A stretch of DNA of 29,706 nucleotides from CAYUYV01 sp964474635 (GTDB taxonomy: Bacteria; Pseudomonadota; Alphaproteobacteria; JAJFIK01), in the NCBI GenBank assembly GCA_964474635.1, contig CAYYTT010000032.1:1-29706 (forward strand). Direction: 5' to 3'. Shown piece by piece: positions 23,401 to 29,706 of this stretch. Each line of letters opens with the position of its first letter. The first letter of the stretch is position 1. The translations under genes were made by a program, and so were the position numbers. Under the pieces are notes generated by a model, which worked only from the letters and a program-made list of their open reading frames with translations, did not search any database and had not been told where the DNA came from.

Positions 23401-23944
23401 CCGCATCGGTGACCTTACGGACGCCCTGCGCGGTTTGAAACAGGATCTTGAGGCGCGGCTGGAGACGATGGTGGCCGAGCTTGCCGCGCTCAAGGCGTCG
23501 GGCGGCGCGCCGACCCTCGATCACCAGACCCTCGCGGTGCTCTCGGAACGGATCGGTGAAGAAGCCCGCCAGGCCCTTGCCGGCCTTGCCGCGGGAACCG
23601 GGACGCCGGCCCAAGTGATGACCGAACCCGTGGTCCAGTCCCTGACCGACTTTGTCCGTCAGCTTAAGGAGCAGGGTATGGTCGATCCGGATCAGGACAG
23701 CCTGCCCCATGCGGCCGCCGATATCGATGCCGTCACGGATGTCATCGATGTGCTGGAGCGCCGCTCCGCGCTCCTGGCGCGCCGGATCATGGAAGGCGGC
23801 GTTGAGGGGCCGGGCGAGGGCAGCGAGGGGCTTGACGCCCAGGCCGCCATCGCGCGCCTCCAGGCGGCCAGCGACAAACTCGGCAACATCGCCACCGCCG
23901 TGGCCATCGCCAGCGACGCCCAGCGCCTCCACGCCACTGGGTAG
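20474..23944 (+). CDS. Two-TM HAMP-like protein with a very long cytoplasmic coiled coil
   Basis: 1156 residues from ATG 20474. TM1 is at about 8-30 (FMLGAVLFLVAAGGLSLYATGY) and is followed by a helical periplasmic stretch of about 145 residues. TM2 (VIFAFAGAFVVLMIGALLIRA) is near 176-196. A HAMP-like region (VNDPLSAVVRQMQDLATV, then RRDEIGDLARAVARLRQA) follows. The last 900 residues are Ala/Glu/Leu-rich heptad coiled coil. This layout recalls methyl-accepting receptors, but the conserved receptor hairpin tip and adaptation sites were not seen, so a chemotaxis role is not supported. It has its own probable promoter downstream of gvpK; any link to gas vesicles is by neighbourhood only. A filament-like membrane-anchored scaffold is the simplest description. 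Confidence 0.8.
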   Translation: MSFRSVSRLFMLGAVLFLVAAGGLSLYATGYISELRMGTLAPDSAPSKRAEYISEVERVLGPRGAGGALREFALTRTPRLLEATGRYLGTARQVIGLYTESAVTREQQQGAVELRALYQKVSSLHANAEGLDPAILAGRLEATNAQLAALASALRQVDVVQRFEGAERVANLTQGTVIFAFAGAFVVLMIGALLIRARVNDPLSAVVRQMQDLATVSETGDGADTTLWGVERRDEIGDLARAVARLRQAAGAGRPGFATADGVLKVSLTGPSGGVLDELLDTLRQAAGDLAERGHSLDASREEAAQKAADEIARLSTGVQELESSRRKIDELVSAQRKDLGAVRSSLHETVGSLREAGDQMQAKFEDTLTAFRTRADDFAKTTTALTDTAETVGTRMGDVVSGLTQTQSAVSGLITDTRSINETARSAADVLKTQFGVALEEVRAAFGRLQDTVTTVGQEAVQIGQSVQGQKASVDETYAEINARLIAAADAIDATIGQIGSAQASQGERIGETHTDLRQFGETVANGISQISRSLEQGNARAEGLEHDLARLRVGIEALQHSAEHAKRPDEDTERTVALHGEALGRLETHAGAILDMLKGLSDQVEATRQSALTQDPGKALDALSALQERIDALAGDLSQGLSDLAERATVLPAIAEQVQDLAGRPAPESVDPSILTAVEGRLEAVATGLSEVFSRLSVLNELDGRIAGLAAAAPARDGQSGDLAGLTVKVDGLGESLSEVITQVAKAVDEQSNTAAAVARQQADLRPTLEGILGRIDSVCALLAKADEDGTAVGQPEDLGVLREAVARIEDNALRLAEALETQFARLESGTTGLGESLTGLAQAEEMRAGFGGLEAKTESLASVLADGLSSLANRPAGGDPALAEALARIDARLGAVAEALEPRAGGVGGSIPVDDLRTCIEETLKPFTDADAEGGTDALAATALLQDVVEKLGTLTEKVDDRETGEGEGAMADRIGDLTDALRGLKQDLEARLETMVAELAALKASGGAPTLDHQTLAVLSERIGEEARQALAGLAAGTGTPAQVMTEPVVQSLTDFVRQLKEQGMVDPDQDSLPHAAADIDAVTDVIDVLERRSALLARRIMEGGVEGPGEGSEGLDAQAAIARLQAASDKLGNIATAVAIASDAQRLHATG

Positions 23945-24241
23945 AGCGTCCGGTGATTAGGGTGCGGGGCGATTAATCGGCACCGCGCTCAAGGCCGCGG
24001 CGGCGGCCCGGCGCTGGTGCGCCGCCCCCGCGGAGCGCCCGAAAAGGTCCGATGGGGGCGCGTGAGCGCGGAAAAGCAGAGCATTCTTGCTCTTGGTTTG
24101 AGGGGAGCCACACCATTCGCCTGACGCGCGAGTGGCGCGGCGTGGCTCCGGGGGCGTTCACCATCGTATGGTCGCAATACCCAGTGCCGCCTTGTGTGCT
24201 TTAAGGTGCCGTACAGCGGCCTGGCACAGAAAGGCACGGAT
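23945..24241. other. Intergenic region with two hairpins, no gene seen
   Basis: About 297 bases without a convincing coding region. AGAGCA-TTCT-TGCTCT at 24078-24093 is a perfect 6-bp stem followed by TGGTTT, and GGAGCCAC (24104-24111) pairs with GTGGCTCC (24142-24149). The first could be a weak terminator for the HAMP gene. A promoter for the downstream reductase gene is expected but not identified. Confidence 0.45.
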
Positions 24242-24796
24242 ATGACAAGCGGAGCGGCGTTCATGGCGATGAGCCTTGACGGGTTCATCGCGCGGCGAAG
24301 CGGCGAGGTCGACTGGTTGTCGGCCCATGCGGGCGCCGGAGAGGACCATGGCTTCGAGGCTTTCATGGCCTCCATCGACGGGCTCATCATGGGCCGCGCC
24401 ACCTTTGAGGTCATTCGCGGCTTTGGGCGCTGGCCCTACGACAAGCCGGTGGTGGTCATGAGCCGAACCTTGCGTCCGGTGGATATTCCCGAAGAGGTGC
24501 GCAGCCGGGTGTGCCTGTCGAATGAGGTGCCCCGGGTCCTGATGGACCGCCTGCGGGGTGAGGGCTGGTCCCGCGCCTATGTGGACGGCGGGCGCCTCGT
24601 GACGTCTTTCCTGGTCGAAGGCCTCATCGACGAGTTGACCCTGACCCATGTGCCGATCCTGCTCGGTGACGGCCTGCGCCTCTTTGGCCCGCTCTCCGAA
24701 GACATCCGCCTTCACCATAGAGAAACAAAGACATTCCCATCCGGCCTCGTGACATCGCGATATGGCGTGGAGAACAAGTCCGGCCTGCATATGTGA
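24242..24796 (+). CDS. Dihydrofolate reductase/RibD-like reductase
   Basis: 184 residues from ATG 24242. The family pattern is visible: MAMSLDGFIARRSGEVDWL near the start, SIDGLIMGRATFEVIRGFG, WPYDKPVVVMSR, then AYVDGGRLVTSFLVEGLIDE with LTHVPILLGDGLRLF. These proteins share the NADPH-binding fold of DHFR and of the RibD reductase domain, but their substrates are usually unknown. No deaminase domain is present, so it is not RibD itself. It is transcribed toward the repeat region and convergently with mutL, and has no operon partners. Confidence 0.9.
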   Translation: MTSGAAFMAMSLDGFIARRSGEVDWLSAHAGAGEDHGFEAFMASIDGLIMGRATFEVIRGFGRWPYDKPVVVMSRTLRPVDIPEEVRSRVCLSNEVPRVLMDRLRGEGWSRAYVDGGRLVTSFLVEGLIDELTLTHVPILLGDGLRLFGPLSEDIRLHHRETKTFPSGLVTSRYGVENKSGLHM

Positions 24797-24805
24797 GGAA
24801 GGCCC

Positions 24806-24899
24806 GTCGTGCGCGGCATGGCGAGCGCACGCGAGGCCATTGAGAGTAAGGTGCTCCGTGCCCGCCTCTCTGGATCGCTTCCCTTCGGTCGCGATGACG
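24806..24899. repeat. Dispersed palindromic repeat, copy 1 (degenerate)
   Basis: An imperfect palindrome of about 90 bases. The left arm contains ATGGCGAGCG (from 24818) and GCGAGGCCAT; the right arm contains CTCTGGATCGCTTCCCTTCG and ends GCGATGACG. This resembles a REP-like element seen in many bacterial genomes, with CGTCATxGCGAGCG at one end and its complement at the other. It shares the inner TGCTCCGTG with copy 2. Confidence 0.6.
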
Positions 24900-24940
24900 C
24901 TTTCAGTAGGGGCTGGGTGAATTCCCCGTCCCGCCTTGCT

Positions 24941-25026
24941 CGTCATGGCGAGCGGCCGCGAAGCCATCCAGAGCCACATGCTCCGTGTCCGCCGTTCCAG
25001 GTCGTGTCCCCTCGGCCCCGATGACG
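24941..25026. repeat. Dispersed palindromic repeat, copy 2 (degenerate)
   Basis: Begins CGTCATGGCGAGCG and continues CGAAGCCATCCAGAG. It shares the internal TGCTCCGTGTCCGCC with copy 1 and ends CCCCGATGACG. The arms are complementary only in part. Together with copy 1 it fills most of the 292-base space between the convergent reductase and mutL genes; no coding sequence is supported there. Confidence 0.6.
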
Positions 25027-25088
25027 ACGTCGGCGGGGTTGGATAAGGGCTGGAACCCGTGAGAGGCGTTGGCGCGGTGTTCGTCAGT

Positions 25089-27083
25089 TCACCGCCGGCC
25101 GAACAGGCGTTCGATATCGGTGAGTTTGAGTTCCACATAGGTGGGGCGGCCGTGGTTGCATTGGCCGGAATGGGGGGTGCGTTCCATTTCGCGCAGGAGG
25201 GCGTTCATTTCCGGGCCCGACAGGGTGCGCCCGGAGCGCACGCTGCCGTGGCAGGCCATGGTGGCGCAGACCGCCTCGAGCCGCTCCTTCAGGGCCACGG
25301 TTTCCTCCAGATCTTCGAGCAGATCGGCCAAATCGCGCACAAGGCCCTGGATGTCCGGCTGGCCGAGCAGGGCCGGCGTCTCGCGCACCAGCACCGCATC
25401 GCCGCCAAAGGGCTCGAGCACGAGGCCAAGGCCCGCCAGTTCCTCCGCCCGCGCCGCGAGCCGGGCGCCAGCCCCAGCGGCAAGCTCCACGACTTCGGGA
25501 ATGAGCAGGCCCTGGCGCGTCACGCCGCGCTCGATAAGGGCCGCCTTCATGCGCTCATAGACGAGCCGTTCATGGGCCGCGTGCTGATCGACGATGACGA
25601 GACCATCCGTCGTCTGCGCGACAATGTAATTGGTGTGGAGCTGTGCCCGGGCTGCGCCAAGGGGAAAGGCCGTCGCCGGTGTGCCGTCCATCGCGGGCTC
25701 GCCTTCGAACCGTGCCGCCGGCGGCGCGGCGAGGGCCCCATCGGGCGCGCCGTCGCCCGCGGTGCCACCGCCTTCGGGCGCAAAAAAATCCCGGGCCGTT
25801 TCGCTGAGGCCCTGGGGCGGCGGCGGGGACGGTCGGTAGGCGGAGGGCCGGAAGGAGGCCTGGCGCAGGTTCAGCGGCGGGCCCTGGAGGGCATCCGACG
25901 TGCCGCCGGGCCGCAGCGCCTGAAGCACGCCGGCGGCGACCGTTGTCGAGGCCCGGTGCCCGTCCCCGGCCAGGGCCGCGCCCACCGCGCCGATCAGGGC
26001 GGCGCGCACCAGGGCCGGATTGCGAAAACGCACATCGTGCTTGGCCGGGTGAACATTCACATCCACCAGGGACGGCGGGCAGGCAATGAACAGGGCGGCG
26101 GCCGCATGCCGGTCCCGCGCGATATAGTCCGCATAGGCTGCGCGCAAGGCGCCCAGCAGCATCCGGTCCCGGACCGGCCGTCCGTTGACGAACAGATACT
26201 GCATTTGCGCCGTGGCCCGGTTGAAGGTGGGCAAGGCCGCAAGCCCTGAAATTCGAATGTCTTCCCGGCCCGCCTCCACGGCAACGGCGTTGTCGGCAAA
26301 GTCCGGACCCAGAAGATCGCCGAGCCGGCGCGCAAGGCCCGCCTCGCCCGCCGTCTCGAGGCAGAGGACGAGGCGCCCCTGACTGCGCAGACTGAAGGCC
26401 ACTTGAGGTTGGGCCATGGCGAGCCGGCGCACCACATCGCTTACCGCGGCCGTTTCGGCCCGGTCCGATTTCATGAATTTGAGCCGGGCCGGCGTGGCGA
26501 AGAAAAGATCGCGGACGCTGACCCGCGTGCCGCTGCCCCCGCTTGCGCCCTGAAAGGCGGCCGGTTCCGCCGCCCCGCCGGCGCCCGCCTCGCGCGTCAG
26601 GGACCAGGCATGGGGACTGACGGTGCCGCCGTCTTCGCGGGGGCGGCTCAGAATTTCCAGGCGCGCCACGGCGGCGATGGAGGGCAGGGCCTCGCCGCGA
26701 AAACCCAATGTGTCGATGGCGAGCAGGTCCACATCGCCGGCATCGTCCGCGGCCAGTTTGGAGGTGGCGTGCCGCTCCACGGCAAGGCCAAGAGCCCGCG
26801 CGTCCATACCGCAGCCGTCATCGGTGATGGCGATGAGCCGCTTGCCGCCGTCGTCAATTTGGATGTCGATCCGCCGCGCCCCCGCATCAAGGGCGTTTTC
26901 GACAAGCTCCTTCACCGCGCTGGCCGGCCGTTCGATCACTTCGCCGGCGGCGATCTGGTTGACGGCCGAGTCCGGCAGGCGCCGGATCACTGGGACGTCG
27001 GTGTGGCCCGGCGTCGAATGCGTGGGGACCGGATGGGCGGACGCCGACGGTGTGGAGGGGGCGTGGGCGGGACGGGCGGTCAT
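25089..27083 (-). CDS. mutL: DNA mismatch repair protein MutL (endonuclease type)
   Basis: About 664 residues from ATG 27083 (GTG 27098 adds five). The GHKL ATPase N-terminus reads IRRLPDSAVNQIAAGEVIER, then KELVENALDAGA with DDGCGM and TLGFRGEALPSIAAV. A proline-rich linker precedes the C-terminal domain. There DQHAAHERLVYE matches the metal-binding nuclease motif DQHA(X)2E(X)4E near residue 500, followed by ACHGSVRSG, QCNHGRP and the terminal FGRR. MutL is therefore predicted to nick DNA itself, as expected in bacteria without MutH. The start is uncertain because the first 35 residues are unconserved. Confidence 0.95.
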   Translation of the reverse strand: MTARPAHAPSTPSASAHPVPTHSTPGHTDVPVIRRLPDSAVNQIAAGEVIERPASAVKELVENALDAGARRIDIQIDDGGKRLIAITDDGCGMDARALGLAVERHATSKLAADDAGDVDLLAIDTLGFRGEALPSIAAVARLEILSRPREDGGTVSPHAWSLTREAGAGGAAEPAAFQGASGGSGTRVSVRDLFFATPARLKFMKSDRAETAAVSDVVRRLAMAQPQVAFSLRSQGRLVLCLETAGEAGLARRLGDLLGPDFADNAVAVEAGREDIRISGLAALPTFNRATAQMQYLFVNGRPVRDRMLLGALRAAYADYIARDRHAAAALFIACPPSLVDVNVHPAKHDVRFRNPALVRAALIGAVGAALAGDGHRASTTVAAGVLQALRPGGTSDALQGPPLNLRQASFRPSAYRPSPPPPQGLSETARDFFAPEGGGTAGDGAPDGALAAPPAARFEGEPAMDGTPATAFPLGAARAQLHTNYIVAQTTDGLVIVDQHAAHERLVYERMKAALIERGVTRQGLLIPEVVELAAGAGARLAARAEELAGLGLVLEPFGGDAVLVRETPALLGQPDIQGLVRDLADLLEDLEETVALKERLEAVCATMACHGSVRSGRTLSGPEMNALLREMERTPHSGQCNHGRPTYVELKLTDIERLFGRR

Positions 27084-27200
27084 GGGCGGAACGCTCACCG
27101 GGGCTGACGCTGCGAAAAAAGAGTGAGTTGCCCAGAGGATAAGGGGCGAGTCGCGCCTGTGGGTAGGGCAAGCGGTCGCCCGGGCCGCGCGAGCTGTGTG

Positions 27201-27701
27201 TCAGGGCCGTGCCGCCAGGGTTGGCGTCATGCGCTCGCGCAAGGTCAGGCCCGTGCGCCGCCCGGAGGCCAAGGTGCCGAGCGGCAAGGTCGCGGGATCG
27301 AGAATTGCCAGGGTTTCCGCGCCCGTATCCACGGCGGCGGCGCTCAGCGTGGTCAACCGGTCAAGGCCGGACGATTGCTGCGCGGCGACGACGCTTCTGG
27401 ATGTGCCTGCGGCCTGGGATGCGCCTCCGGCGTCCACATAGGCTGGCGCGGATTCGGGCATCTCGTAGGGATCCTGCAGCCGGTCAGGCGTGCCTTGGGC
27501 CGGCTGGGCGGTGCCGCGCGGCGGGGCCAGGGGCTTGGGGCGGCTGCCCGGATCGGTCACGGGCGCGCGTCCGCGCAAACGGTTCGCGGTTCCGAGCCCT
27601 TCCAAGAAGAAGGTCGGTCGCAGGGGGGAGCTGAGGGTCGAGAGGGGGGATCGGGCGAGATCGGTCTTCAGGCTGAGCGCCGGGGCCGGCGGGCGCACCA
27701 T
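27201..27701 (-). CDS. Hypothetical protein between mutL and the DUF3035 lipoprotein gene
   Basis: A 166-residue reading frame from ATG 27701, preceded by AAAGGG six bases upstream. It is rich in Pro, Ala, Ser, Arg and Thr; segments such as LKTDLARSPLSTLSSPLRP and RLTTLSAAAVDTGAETLAIL are visible. There is no TM segment, signal peptide or recognised motif. The frame stays open 71 codons further upstream (to 27914), but that would overlap the DUF3035 gene and cross a hairpin, so the shorter form is used. In several alphaproteobacteria two M16 peptidase genes lie in this position; they are not seen here. Whether it is a real gene is uncertain. Confidence 0.45.
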   Translation of the reverse strand: MVRPPAPALSLKTDLARSPLSTLSSPLRPTFFLEGLGTANRLRGRAPVTDPGSRPKPLAPPRGTAQPAQGTPDRLQDPYEMPESAPAYVDAGGASQAAGTSRSVVAAQQSSGLDRLTTLSAAAVDTGAETLAILDPATLPLGTLASGRRTGLTLRERMTPTLAARP

Positions 27702-27721
27702 GGCAACCCTTTGACTCCCGA

Positions 27722-27748
27722 AAGCCGGAGTTGGGGACACTCCGGCTT
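27722..27748 (-). terminator. Perfect hairpin, probable terminator of the reverse-strand lipoprotein operon
   Basis: AAGCCGGAGT (27722-27731) and ACTCCGGCTT (27739-27748) form a perfect 10-bp stem with a 7-base loop. Read on the reverse strand, the stem ends CTT and is followed by TCGGGAGTC, so the T-run is short. It lies 90 bases after the DUF3035 stop and 21 bases before the start of the next reverse-strand gene, so it could be a terminator or a leader structure. A second pairing, GTCGCCGG/CCGGCGAC, lies at 27783-27818. Confidence 0.6.
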
Positions 27749-27837
27749 GCCGTCTGATCCGTTCAATTCCCGAAACCCCAGTGTCGCCGGTCGTGCCAGG
27801 CACAGCCGTGCCGGCGACGGAGGGGGATTGACGGGGG

Positions 27838-28431
27838 CTAGAACCAGCCCTGTCGGCGATCCTGCTGGGCGAGGGCGGCGTCGGCGCGGACTTGTCCGGT
27901 GCCGAGACTTTCACTCACCTGTTGTGGCTCGCTGGCGGCATCCACCACCTGCTCGGTCAGACTGTCATCGCCCTGCCAGAAGAGGATCTGGTCGGCGAAG
28001 GTGCGATCCTTGCGGGCCAGCATGGTCGTTTCACGCTCAAGAACCCGGCGGATGGACGCGTCCACCTGGAGCGCGCCGGCCTGGGAGAGCAGAGCCTGCT
28101 CGCCGCGGCTCTGGCGCGGACCCGTGTCGCGCGGCTGGCCGAAATCAGCAAAAAGCAGCTGAGCGGCCGCCTGGCCCGGCTCCACATCCTGGGGCCGGCT
28201 AGCGCCGGGGCGCGGCGGACGCAGGGAGAAATCCGGCGGGATCACAAGCGGCGCCTTGGTCACGATCGCGAATTCATCCGGCGAGGACTTGTTGAGGCCA
28301 AGCGCCTTTGCAAGGCCGCTGCACCCAGGAAGAAGCAGGCATGCCGCGGCAACCACCGCAGCACGCGCGGTCGTCAGGCGGAGCGCCGATTTGCGCTCGG
28401 AAACGCCAACAAAAGTCCGGTTCATCGACAT
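27838..28431 (-). CDS. DUF3035 lipoprotein, BamF-like outer membrane assembly factor
   Basis: 197 residues from ATG 28431 (ATG 28425 also fits GAGGGA). Basic residues, a hydrophobic stretch (ARAAVVAAACLLLPG) and the lipobox LLPGC with Cys37 mark it as a lipoprotein processed by LspA, whose gene is next door. After the cysteine comes PDEFAIVTKAPLVIPPDFSL with RPPRPG, the DUF3035 signature. This domain is known in Caulobacter as BamF, a lipoprotein of the outer membrane beta-barrel assembly complex with a motif like that of BamC. The remainder is Gln/Ala/Arg-rich and variable. Family assignment is good; the BamF role is by analogy. Confidence 0.85.
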   Translation of the reverse strand: MSMNRTFVGVSERKSALRLTTARAAVVAAACLLLPGCSGLAKALGLNKSSPDEFAIVTKAPLVIPPDFSLRPPRPGASRPQDVEPGQAAAQLLFADFGQPRDTGPRQSRGEQALLSQAGALQVDASIRRVLERETTMLARKDRTFADQILFWQGDDSLTEQVVDAASEPQQVSESLGTGQVRADAALAQQDRRQGWF

Positions 28432-28663
28432 CCGTCCCTCATCGTTCTGGACACATTTCCATGACTGTACCGCAACTTCAGCGCCTTGGCGACAGGGTGG
28501 GGATAAATCCGGCGCGGAAATTCCGGCACCCACCGCCGCGGGGGCCCTTACGGCTTGTGCGCAAGCGACCCGACACGGCGCCTTTATCTCAACGCCAGGA
28601 CCCGTCCGGTTCCTTGACCTGCCTCATGAACGGCGCCGGTTTCACGACTGGCGCCGGCGCCGG

Positions 28664-29185
28664 TCAGGGCGTCTCGGTCTCGCGCGCGCCGGCTGCATCG
28701 GAGCGGGCGTCGAAGACAGTGTCGAGCAGCAAAAACCCGACCCCAACCACGATGGCTACATCGGCAACGTTAAAAATGTACCAATGGAAGCCGAAGGCGT
28801 GGAAATCGAAAAAATCCGCAACCGCGCCGTACAGTGCCCGATCGATCGCGTTGCCGATCGCGCCGCCGATGATCAGCCCCAGGCCAATGGCCAGGACACG
28901 GCTTGAGCATCGGTGCAGCCAGATCGCCAGGCCCACCACGACACCAAGCGCAAAGGCGGTCAACAGGGCCTTTGCCCAGGTGCTGCCCGCCTGGAGCAGG
29001 CCGAAACTCACCCCTTCGTTCCAGGCCATCACCAGATTGAAAAAGGGCGTGACCACGATGCCCTCGCCCGGCTGCAGGTCTTTGAAGCCGAAGCGGTAAA
29101 GCAGGAGATTTTTGGATATCTGATCCGTCGCAAGGGTGATCAGGGCGAGGGTCCAGCCGGCGCGGGCGTAAATCGATAGGGCCAT
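28664..29185 (-). CDS. lspA: Lipoprotein signal peptidase (signal peptidase II)
   Basis: 173 residues, four TM segments, inner membrane aspartyl protease that removes signal peptides from diacylated prolipoproteins. Catalytic motifs are GNAIDR (Asp115) and FNVADVAI (Asp142), with the conserved TDQISKN near residue 20 and WNEGVSFGLL at 55-64. ATG 29185 follows AGGGAGG, a strong ribosome site. It lies 71 bases after ileS, the common ileS-lspA order, and 232 bases before the DUF3035 lipoprotein gene, a likely substrate. Between lspA and that gene I see only GC-rich palindromes (GGCGCC near 28632). Confidence 0.96.
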   Translation of the reverse strand: MALSIYARAGWTLALITLATDQISKNLLLYRFGFKDLQPGEGIVVTPFFNLVMAWNEGVSFGLLQAGSTWAKALLTAFALGVVVGLAIWLHRCSSRVLAIGLGLIIGGAIGNAIDRALYGAVADFFDFHAFGFHWYIFNVADVAIVVGVGFLLLDTVFDARSDAAGARETETP

Positions 29186-29256
29186 GGGGCCTCCCTGGAT
29201 CCGCTCCGGCCCGAACCGTTCGGGCCGAAGGTTTTTCTGCTGTCCGGTCCCTAGCG

Positions 29257-29706
29257 TTACGCGTTGGGCGCAGGGGCGGATTTTGCCGGTGCCGCACCGA
29301 TCTGCGCCGCATCGGCGGGCGCCTCCGGCGACCAAAGACCAGCGGCCACGAGAGCCTCCAACGCCTCCGCATCGCGCAAGGTTACATCCTTATAGACCGG
29401 ATGCGTCCCGACTTCGGGCAGGATTTTCCACGACCGGCGGCATTTGCGCCCCTCGGCAAGGGCGGGCACCACCGCCACCCCGGGCACATCGTCCAGGCGG
29501 AACGCCGTGTCCGGGCCGGCTTCGGTGGTCAGGCGCGCGCTGCTGGTGATGGCGAGTTCGGCCATGTCGAGGCCTTCGATGGCTTTGGCAAGCTCCGGAT
29601 CGCTCACATGGATGACCGGCCCAGCCTCCAGGCTGGAGCCGATCCGGCCCTCGCGCCGCTCCACCTCCAGGGCGCCCGTTACGACCCGGCGCACGGTGCG
29701 CATGGC
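29257..29706 (-). CDS. ileS: Isoleucyl-tRNA synthetase, C-terminal end (partial)
   Basis: The frame runs off the window end; 150 residues are visible. They match the IleS C-terminus: VRRVVTGALEVERREGRIGS, SLEAGPVIHVSDPEL, DMAELAITSSARLT, then FRLDDVPGVAVVPALAEG and KCRRSWKILPEVG. In bacterial IleS this region carries a four-cysteine zinc site; here KCRRSWK keeps only the first cysteine and DVTLRDAEAL has none, a loss I recall for some alphaproteobacterial IleS. A short Ala/Pro tail (APAKSAPAPNA) ends the protein. Charges tRNA-Ile in the cytoplasm. Confidence 0.95.
   Translation of the reverse strand, partial: AMRTVRRVVTGALEVERREGRIGSSLEAGPVIHVSDPELAKAIEGLDMAELAITSSARLTTEAGPDTAFRLDDVPGVAVVPALAEGRKCRRSWKILPEVGTHPVYKDVTLRDAEALEALVAAGLWSPEAPADAAQIGAAPAKSAPAPNA

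Noticed and set aside
20474..23944. Reading this gene as a methyl-accepting chemotaxis protein
   Set aside because: TM-HAMP layout is similar, but the invariant receptor hairpin tip and typical methylation helices are not visible.
24242..24796. ribD or folA as the gene name
   Set aside because: No deaminase domain and no close resemblance to housekeeping FolA; only the broad DHFR/RibD reductase family can be supported.

Overview
The window looks like a chromosomal segment of a high-GC alphaproteobacterium, possibly Rhodospirillales-like; I cannot name a genus. The evidence is the rnpA-yidD-yidC-engB-argB order, the DUF1036, DUF2336 and DUF3035/BamF-type proteins, and an IleS C-terminus that has lost most of its zinc-finger cysteines. 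No tRNA, rRNA, CRISPR array, transposase or integrase was recognised. One 100-N assembly gap lies at 10033-10132.

Region 1 (1-8.8 kb) is housekeeping. It holds the end of rnpA, yidD and yidC (membrane protein insertion), engB (ribosome assembly GTPase), argB (arginine synthesis) and a secreted double-DUF1036 protein. A reverse-strand DUF2336 helical-repeat protein follows, then a HAD pyrimidine-5'-nucleotidase-like gene and dapD (lysine/peptidoglycan precursor synthesis).

Region 2 (8.8-20.3 kb) is a compact gas vesicle island of about 15 same-strand genes directly after dapD. The order is gvpA, a Pro/Glu-rich helix-hairpin-helix protein broken by the gap, gvpN, a small coiled-coil protein, gvpO, gvpJ, gvpH (Hsp20), gvpF and gvpG. 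It continues with a two-ring CDC48/VAT-type AAA+ ATPase, a GvpF/L domain fused to a DnaJ J domain, a second GvpF/L, gvpS/M, a third GvpF/L and gvpK. Many junctions are ATGA or GTGA overlaps. The core A, N, F/L, G, J, K, S and O set should build the protein-shelled, gas-filled organelle. The unusual part is the concentration of proteostasis functions (Hsp20, J domain, CDC48-like unfoldase, MoxR-type GvpN) in one vesicle operon. The HhH protein sits where gvpC is often found. A strong hairpin follows gvpA and may separate abundant shell-protein mRNA from the accessory genes.

Region 3 (20.3-29.7 kb) starts with an 1156-residue two-TM HAMP and coiled-coil protein and a DHFR/RibD-like reductase. 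A pair of degenerate palindromic dispersed repeats follows. The reverse-strand block is ileS (partial), lspA, a BamF/DUF3035 lipoprotein, a small unknown protein and mutL (endonuclease type).
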